Origin: Heliocybe sulcata
Taxonomy: Eukaryota > Basidiomycota > Agaricomycetes > Gloeophyllales > Gloeophyllaceae
Reading direction: 5' to 3'
NCBI GenBank assembly: GCA_004369045.1
Contig: ML213505.1
Location: forward strand, 348,591-412,590
Length of the DNA stretch: 64,000 nucleotides
Shown here: positions 58,070-64,000 of the stretch, one piece after another
How positions within the stretch are numbered: the stretch's first letter is position 1
How the letters are laid out: the number at the start of each line of letters is the position of its first letter
The notes under the pieces: generated by a model
What the model was told of the DNA's origin: nothing
The model's database searches: none
Seen by the model: the letters and a program-made list of their open reading frames with translations, nothing else
Translations under genes and position numbers: made by a program

Positions 58070-59210
58070 ATGCCCACGCTCGCTCAGCTCCTTACGATCC
58101 TTCTTGTCGCGGTCGTTACCGTCCTTGCTAACCCCGTCAATTCTGGCAACACTGCTCGGTTCGCCCGTCGGTCAGGCTCGATTGACGCCCGTTCTGCCCT
58201 ACCAGAGACGAATGCTGCGCGGTTAGCACGTGGGCTGACTCCGAGTCCACCCAAGTCCTTGTTCTCTCCCAGCCGTGAGTTGAACGATACCTTTCACTGG
58301 CACTATAATATTTATGCACATCGATGGGCTGCCAGGAGTCCGCCGTAACACGCCCTCGGCAGTGCCTCCCACCACGTACGCGTATATTCCGCTTTTCGCA
58401 TAGGGATCGATAACGAACAGTCTCCTTCGTATGTTAGGTTTACCGGCGTTATTGCCATCTACCAGAGTTCGACTCTCGTGGGCTATCTGGCCAGCAGTAG
58501 CAATATAATGGCAAGGTCTGGAGCTACCTTGTTCCAGTACACCACCACCACCTCCACCTCTACCTCGATCGTGATGGCTACGGTGCGTGCGACCGACTCC
58601 GGAATGACTTTACTTCAACTCATGCTGTCTCCTAGGACCCCACGAAATACCTTTCTGTGGGGCAGCCTGTGTCTGGAACAGGCTCCGGAAATATGGGCTC
58701 GTCGTCGGATGCGTGAGTAGCTACGTCGCAACGAATCCATGTTCGCGGACTCATATCTCATCACTAGCTACGGGAGAGTAGTCACTACAACCACGAGCAG
58801 TACGTACTTCTCGTTCCAGGCAAGAGGACTTCACTGATTACTTTTTAGCCGCGCTCAATGCTCCGCCTGCAGCGGCGGGAGACAACAAATACGAAACGAC
58901 TATAGTGCGCATCTACTCTATGTCCTCTCTATAGTCAAGGTCTAAAGTAGGCGGTGCCGATATAGTTCAGCATAGATCCGACGAGCTCCCAAGTATCCAT
59001 CCAATGGGTCAATCCTAGTGGGGAAAGGTTACTTCTTACACCATTCAATTACGGAGGTGCCTACCTCTTCGCCACGGGCAGCGTGTCTCGTTTCCACTCA
59101 GCGCATTCAGGTGTTTCTGCTGATGCTGTGGTGAGTATTCCCCTGCGTATATTCGACTGTTACGAGTACTTATTCCCACCCTCCAGACAATGGTGTTTGT
59201 TCCTCAGTAA
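58070..59210 (+). CDS. Small secreted protein of unknown function with RLARGL motif
   Basis: Seven exons join to about 215 residues. A signal peptide (MPTLAQLLTILLVAVVTVLA) precedes a linker with TNAARLARGLTPSPP, a motif common in small secreted proteins of polypore-type fungi. The domain then reads TFTGVIAIYQSSTLVGYLAS, DPTKYLSVGQPVSGTGSGN, APPAAAGDNKYETTI, FSIDPTSSQVSIQWVNPSGE, YLFATGSVSRFHSAHSG and ends VTMVFVPQ. Beta-rich, no cysteines seen in the mature part, no catalytic motif. One junction (TTI to FSID, donor GTGCGC, acceptor ATATAG) was chosen because it restores the shared TTIWSID-like pattern. A close TATA box suggests induced expression. Function unknown. Confidence 0.78.
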
Positions 59211-59940
59211 CCATTGCGGCACAGTCTATTCGCGGCGCGCCGTTCTTGCCCCTGGCAGCGCATGCCGTTGAAACCATCTCTGGGAAACAATCCAAGGGTA
59301 TACTTATAGCTGCTAGTGCGCTACTTTATATTTCGGACATGGGTTAATCATCATCAGCGTGACTTTTTCTGGTTGGAGGGAAAGCTCGGTATAGTTTGAC
59401 TTCATAGGTTATTTTGTGTACATTGCTACGAGATCGGGGCTCTTGAGCGACATCCACACGATGAGAACCATGTTGGATGTCAGTATGAACACTTTGCGTA
59501 CCCACGCAATCACCCGAAGTTCAACGTTCAACGCTCAACGGAAGAATTGCATGATTACTGTAATTCAAAGACTGCCTACCACGATACTAAACATGATGCA
59601 TGCGGTGCGGTGACGATTGAGAATGTTTTCCATCGTTTCCGGGCCCTTGCCAGTCCGCGCTGATGGTCTCAATATTAATGTGTTGTCCGTTACGCGTTTC
59701 CGAGATCATCGATCAGGGTAGAGACGCGTTATGTCACGCGTACCTCGACGCGTCACGGATCGTACTGCTGTTCTTCGCGTCCCACTTTCAAGTTCTTTCA
59801 TCCAAGCGAAGAACACCCTGTTCTAGCGCTCCGAATAAGCTCTCAAATACTTTTAGTCCACGCTCAGTCCTGGACGGGACTTGGACCGCGAGCCGATATC
59901 TTCCTTGATTTTCTTGCTGCAGAAGTTGCATTCACCGACG
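59211..59940. other. Intergenic, tandem genes
   Basis: About 730 bases between the secreted-protein gene and the second F-box gene. Frames at 59416-59613 and 59663-59908 are open but show no domain. It may hold an upstream exon of the F-box gene. Confidence 0.4.
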
Positions 59941-61446
59941 ATGGTGAGGACCCGTAGGCAAAGTGAGTGCGCGACTCCCAGTGAAGAGCGACTCTGACGG
60001 CAGTTCCTAGGAACCGGAGCTGATCATCTGCCGACCGAGCTTCTGGAGATGATTGTCCAGAACCTCCATAAAGACAGGAAGGCGCTCAAGACCTGCTCTC
60101 TGCTCTCTCGCAAATGGTTGTCTCTGGCTCGGCCCCACCTCCACCGGGAAGCTTTCTTAAGGGGCAAGGAGGACTTGAAGCGCTGGAAAGCATTGATAAA
60201 GTCTTGTCCCGCAATTGCTACGCGGTACCTGAAATCTGTGGAGGTTTATTCGGAGCAGGAGGCTGACCGCGGCTTCTTCCTCAAGATGCCTCCCTTGCCT
60301 AGCGTCACTGAGTTGAAATGGCTGGGTGGCCTTTGGCGCGTCACGAAAGACCTCCGCCGATTTGTTGGGAGCTTCCCCTCCCTAGAAGTGCTGGAGGTCT
60401 CCGGACCCTTCGCCTCGCCAGCCACTTTGCAAGAATTCCTGCTCTTGTTCAGCAGACTCAAGTCTGTGTCTTTCTCAGCCCTCAATTGTGGCATGCCAAT
60501 CCCCCTTCTGCGTTCAAGTACAAAATTCGACGTAAGCCAGCTAGAGCGTGTCGCTTTTGGGCTGCCGGCGCTACGTCACCACTACGATTTTGACGATCTT
60601 GCGTTGTTTATGCTCGAAACACCGTCCACTCACAATCTTAAATCACTATCTGTGGAGTGCGATAGTGTAAGCAACGAGGCCATAACGGCTGTCCTTGCAT
60701 CCTGCGCGCATTCGTTGGAACATTTCAAGCTTTCTCCGCCGTCCGATTTGGATCACGGCAAGTCTCTCCACCTATGCCACCTGCGAGTATCTGTAACTAA
60801 GGCGTGCTTTAGTGACAAAAGACCTGTATGCGCAGTATGAGCTACCGAAACCCCATATTCCGGCCTTACCAAAGCTGCGCAGGATTGGGTTCGGGCCCAT
60901 CAGCGAGCATAAAGATAGCGACCACACCTTCCCAATTCTCGGTTGGGTGTTGGACCTGATAGGCGAGATTGGCCCGCGGGAGCAAGTGTCTGCCATTCAA
61001 CTTCACTTCTATGTCGACATGGAGGCCGACAGTGTCGAAGGCTTTTTCAATTGCATGGACTGGAAACCGACGACGGAAGCGCTGGCAAAGGCATTCCCAA
61101 ACGCACAGGAAGTAGTTGTTCGGATTACTACCGAAGTGTGCGTGAGCGACGCGCTCGCACGAACCTACGAAGAGAGGCTACAAGGCGATTGGGCGCAGTC
61201 CGGGCTGCATGTGTGCATAGACTGGGGTAAGCATGGCTATCCTGCTTGGTTTTCCGTGGCTGAGTCCCATCTATCGCTTTGCCTGCAGACGACGGTTCGC
61301 TTCGGCATGGCAATACCGAGGAGATGAAAGCAAAACTTCACGCTCTTCTGGGAGCTCTGGCTTCTGAGAGCCACGGTTGGGGCTTGGACTACGACTCAGC
61401 CGATTCATGGGGATCGGATTCTGACATTTTTGACGATCTCGAGTAA
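59941..61446 (+). CDS. F-box protein, paralog of 51666-53254
   Basis: Four exons give about 455 residues. The first exon encodes MVRTRRQ and joins at R-TGADHLPTELLEMIV; a further upstream exon cannot be excluded. F-box: HLPTELLEMIVQNLHKDRKALKTCSLLSRKWLSLARPHL (residues about 13-50). Then ALIKSCPAIATRYLKSVEV, leucine-rich strands (LPSVTELKWLGG, FPSLEVLEVSG, LKSVSFSALNCG, LPKLRRIGFGPI) and an acidic end (DSWGSDSDIFDDLE). The K-A-L-K-x-CS-L-S block, SCPAIA and the acidic tail align by eye with the first F-box gene, with low overall identity. Likely an SCF receptor of unknown target. Confidence 0.87.
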
Positions 61447-62230
61447 GTCCGAGCAGGAAGAAGAGTCTGGGAGAATACAAGATGGTTTTCGTTCGCTCTA
61501 AAATACTACTGACCGCTCGCCTGCAGAGACCTATCTTATGCTAATGCACATCCATAGCTTCCTACGCAGTCAATTCCTATGCAATGTGTTGTCTATGCTG
61601 AGCTAGATTCTCGGCCGGTCCGCTCTTTCTTGGCCACACAGTCTATCTCTGCTGATTGCTAGTGCAAACGCCGCCCCAGAGTGGCGGTTTCTCCGGCGAC
61701 CCGCTACCTTTGTTGTTAAACGTTAAGAACCTGCGAGACCAGCGGAAGAACAGCCTACATTAATGACCGTTGTTATGTTGGTTGTCGTCACGCCACACGT
61801 TGCTTTTGGGCGTTGGGCCCTAGATGGTTCGCTTGTAATACTGGAATACATAATGTTGAACCTCGACTGCGCGGACTTGTGCTTGATTTAAGCGCCCTCA
61901 GATCGAGATACGATCAGTTCACAGTGGCTGTGTAGGCGATGACCGGGACGCACAGCCACAGTCTTCATGCTCAGAGGCCCGTAAAGTCGGCCGTGTGTGA
62001 CTGCCGTGTGTGACTGTACTGGGCCGATGCAGCATCGGTCTTCTCGCCATCTCCTTCGTCTGACATAACATGCTGAATAACCTGTACCCAGTCTGGAACC
62101 ACCGCGATTGCGGCTGCCGTCGGAGCGGGCCTCAGACTCAGCTGCATTGCGTCAGACTAAGGTTCCGACGCCATAAGTACATCAGGAGATATCACGGTGC
62201 ACCTCCAGTTCTTACATTTGATCTTTCATC
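61447..62230. promoter_or_regulatory. Intergenic, SDR promoter with 13-bp tandem
   Basis: About 780 bases. CCGTGTGTGACTG is repeated back to back at 61991-62016, some 215 bases before the dehydrogenase ATG. No gene supported. Confidence 0.45.
61991..62016. repeat. Two-copy 13-bp tandem repeat upstream of SDR gene
   Basis: CCGTGTGTGACTG occurs twice in direct succession in the promoter region of the short-chain dehydrogenase. It could be a paired factor site. Confidence 0.65.
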
Positions 62231-63189
62231 ATGTCTCAATCCAAGCCGAAAAGCCTTCAAGGAAAAGTGGCTCTCATCACCGGGAGCAGCCGTGGTATGG
62301 GCAGACAGATCGCGCTCGAGTTGGCCGCGCGAGGCGCATCCGTGGTGATCAACTATGCGAAAAGCGCAGGACCCGCTCAAGAGGTGGTCAAAGAAGCGGA
62401 GTCCTTGGGTGTGAAGGCGGTCGCGATACAGGCGGATGTATCCAACCCTGTGGATATCGAGAAGTTGTTCACGAAAGCGGTGGAGGCGATGGGGAAGCTC
62501 GACGTTGTGATGTCAAACTCTGGTGCGCATGCTGATTTCTGCACACCTTGTGCCTTGGGACTGAGATCGATGTCGAATCTGGAGGCATCGAATTCTTCTC
62601 CAAGATCGAAGATGTAAAACCAGCAGACTTTGACCGTGTCTTCAACATCAATACCCGCGGGCAATTCTTCGTGGCCCAGCAAGCCTGGAAACATGTCTCC
62701 GAGGGCGGACGACTGATCCTCATGTCCAGCATCTCTGCGCAGTCTAAAGGCGTGCGCAACCACCCACTTTACGCCGGGAGCAAAGCCGCCGTCGAGGCAT
62801 TTGCCAGGTGCCTTGCCTTAGGTTCCTGCGTCCTCCTTGCACCACGATAGTATCTCACCAGCTCGCCGCCAGATTTCGGTCCGAAGAAGATCACAGTCAA
62901 CGCACTAGCTCCTGGAGGGGTGAAATCCGACATGTACCGCGAGTCTGCACCAAAGTACATTCCCGGAGCGGAGAACTGGTCGGATGAGCAGATTGATGCT
63001 GCCATTGCGAAGATGAGCCCTCTCAATCGTGTGGCTGTTCCTGAGGATATCGCCAAAGTCGTTGCATTCCTAGCAAGTGATGACAGCGAGTGGGTGAACG
63101 GTGGGTTCTCCTTATCTGAGCTCGCTGATTAAGCTGACGATGTCAATACAGGGCAAACGCTGACTTTGGGCGGCGGTGCTGCGTTGTGA
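62231..63189 (+). CDS. Short-chain dehydrogenase/reductase (classical SDR)
   Basis: Four exons give about 265 residues starting MSQSKPKSLQGKVALITG. The cofactor loop TGSSRGMGRQ (T-G-x3-G-x-G) is at residue 18, VINYAKS follows strand 2 (an NADPH-type end), MSNSG is in place of the usual N-A-G, MSSISAQS holds the catalytic Ser, and YAGSKAAVEAF the Tyr-x3-Lys pair. Exons join at S-G-IEFFSK, L-DFGPKK and N-GQTLTLGGG. The C-terminus NGQTLTLGGGAAL is typical of 3-oxoacyl-ACP-reductase-like and naphthol-reductase-like fungal SDRs. Substrate unknown. It converges on ATG15 with 70 bases between stops. Confidence 0.93.
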
Positions 63190-63259
63190 GAAGTAACACA
63201 TACAAGAAACGAGAAAAGCTGTTGTACAAACGAACACAATGTAATGATACAATAATTGA

Positions 63260-64000
63260 TCACTTGCACCGAGATTCTGGTAATGACGCACTGTCCAACC
63301 GATCGAACTCGCCGAACTCCCACTTGAAACAGTCCTACACCCGAGCGTCAGTGACTGACAGAGAGACGGGGCAAAAATATAACTCACGATACACCCCTCC
63401 TCTATGACTCTAGGCGGGACCTGTCTTCCATGCTCATTCCACTCTACTCCTTCCCTCTCCAGCATGCCGACGACCTCTTTAATCGTATGCCTTCTGATAT
63501 CCACTCTCCACCCGAGCTTCATGACGCTATCAAATACCACACTCCCGCCTAGATGGCATCTCGTCTCCAAGGCATATCCAGCCTGCACGCACGGCGACAG
63601 AGGACCTGTGCATGCGCCCTGTGGGATCGGGTCGGCTGTGTGGTAGACATGAGTCACTGGAGCATGCCATGGTATGGTGGAGACGAGATCTGAGCCGGGT
63701 ATGGGGAGGTGCAGACGGTTAGCTGCTAGACGTTCGCCGGGGGACTCGAAGGCGACGGCTGGAAAACCAAACGTTGTGCCCAGAAGAGAGGCGAGTGCGC
63801 CACCGAGAGAATGGCCGACTAGCCAGATGTCGGCGGTTGGGTACATGGCTGTTAAGTTATTAACGAGATTCTGATATAGACCGTCAGAGACTTGAAAAAC
63901 TATCCCATCCCACTGTAAACCTACTCACAACTCCAACTGAATAAAATAGACTGTCCTGCGCGACTGCTTCGCTTAGGCAACCGGAGTCGCATTTCCAGCC
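63260..64000 (-). CDS. ATG15: Vacuolar autophagy lipase ATG15, 3' part (cut by window edge)
   Basis: The gene enters from the right edge, so the N-terminal membrane anchor and first half are outside. From the edge it reads WKCDSGCLSEAVAQD, FYSVGV, SDGLYQNLVNNLT, then MYPTADIWLVGHSLGG with the G-x-S-x-G nucleophile elbow, ASLLGTTFGFPAVAFESPGE, HVYHTADPIPQG, KLGWRVDIRRHTI, and after a last intron CIDCFKWEFGEFDRLDS to the stop at 63260-63262. This matches the ATG15 lipase, which degrades autophagic bodies in the vacuole. At least two introns are seen. The tail is short and lacks the long Ser-rich extension of some relatives. Confidence 0.93.

Noticed and set aside
1-64000. CRISPR arrays, rRNA, LTR or viral elements, or a secondary-metabolite cluster.
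   Set aside because: No regularly spaced repeats, no polymerase, integrase or transposase motifs, and the single methyltransferase, reductases and regulator are separated by housekeeping genes.

Overview
The window looks like a nuclear contig from a basidiomycete of the class Agaricomycetes, most likely a wood-decay polypore type. The signs are many introns of about 45-70 bases with GT...AG ends, fairly GC-rich coding sequence, CT-rich start regions, a copper radical oxidase of the glyoxal oxidase type, a CaaX G-protein gamma subunit and lineage-type F-box proteins. The order is an inference; the fungal assignment is secure. I support 32 protein-coding genes, the last cut by the right edge. 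All gene models were made by reading exons and splice sites by eye, so outer limits are firmer than individual junctions.

Left third (1-20 kb): a small secreted Cys-rich KP4-like protein; a TLC-domain membrane protein; a G-protein gamma subunit; a mitochondrial thioredoxin; a secreted cupredoxin-like protein; myotubularin phosphatase; S-adenosylmethionine synthetase; amidophosphoribosyltransferase (ADE4) whose start codon is split by an intron; a copper radical oxidase with an extra N-terminal domain; the 40S assembly factor PNO1; then a tRNA-like Pol III unit and a hairpin.

Middle (19.5-45 kb): a dense housekeeping block with a URI/Bud27-like coiled-coil protein, GPI10, mitoribosomal mS38, a xylose-reductase-like aldo-keto reductase, pantetheine-phosphate adenylyltransferase, proteasome subunit beta5, a class I methyltransferase, UBC9, SNU13 (with a GC-AG intron), an unnamed PB1-like plus protease-fold-like protein, a Sac2-type phosphoinositide phosphatase and a LIM protein.

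Right third (45-64 kb): a Zn2Cys6 regulator, a 2.5 kb stretch without a supported gene, two related F-box proteins about 7 kb apart, a metallophosphoesterase, a DHHC palmitoyltransferase, a small secreted protein with seven exons, a short-chain dehydrogenase and the 3' part of the vacuolar lipase ATG15.

There is no operon or obvious biosynthetic cluster. Functional themes recur (two phosphoinositide phosphatases plus ATG15; lipid anchoring by GPI10, DHHC enzyme and a prenylated G gamma; secreted oxidative proteins), but neighbours appear independently regulated. I saw no CRISPR array, no rRNA and no recognisable LTR or viral element.
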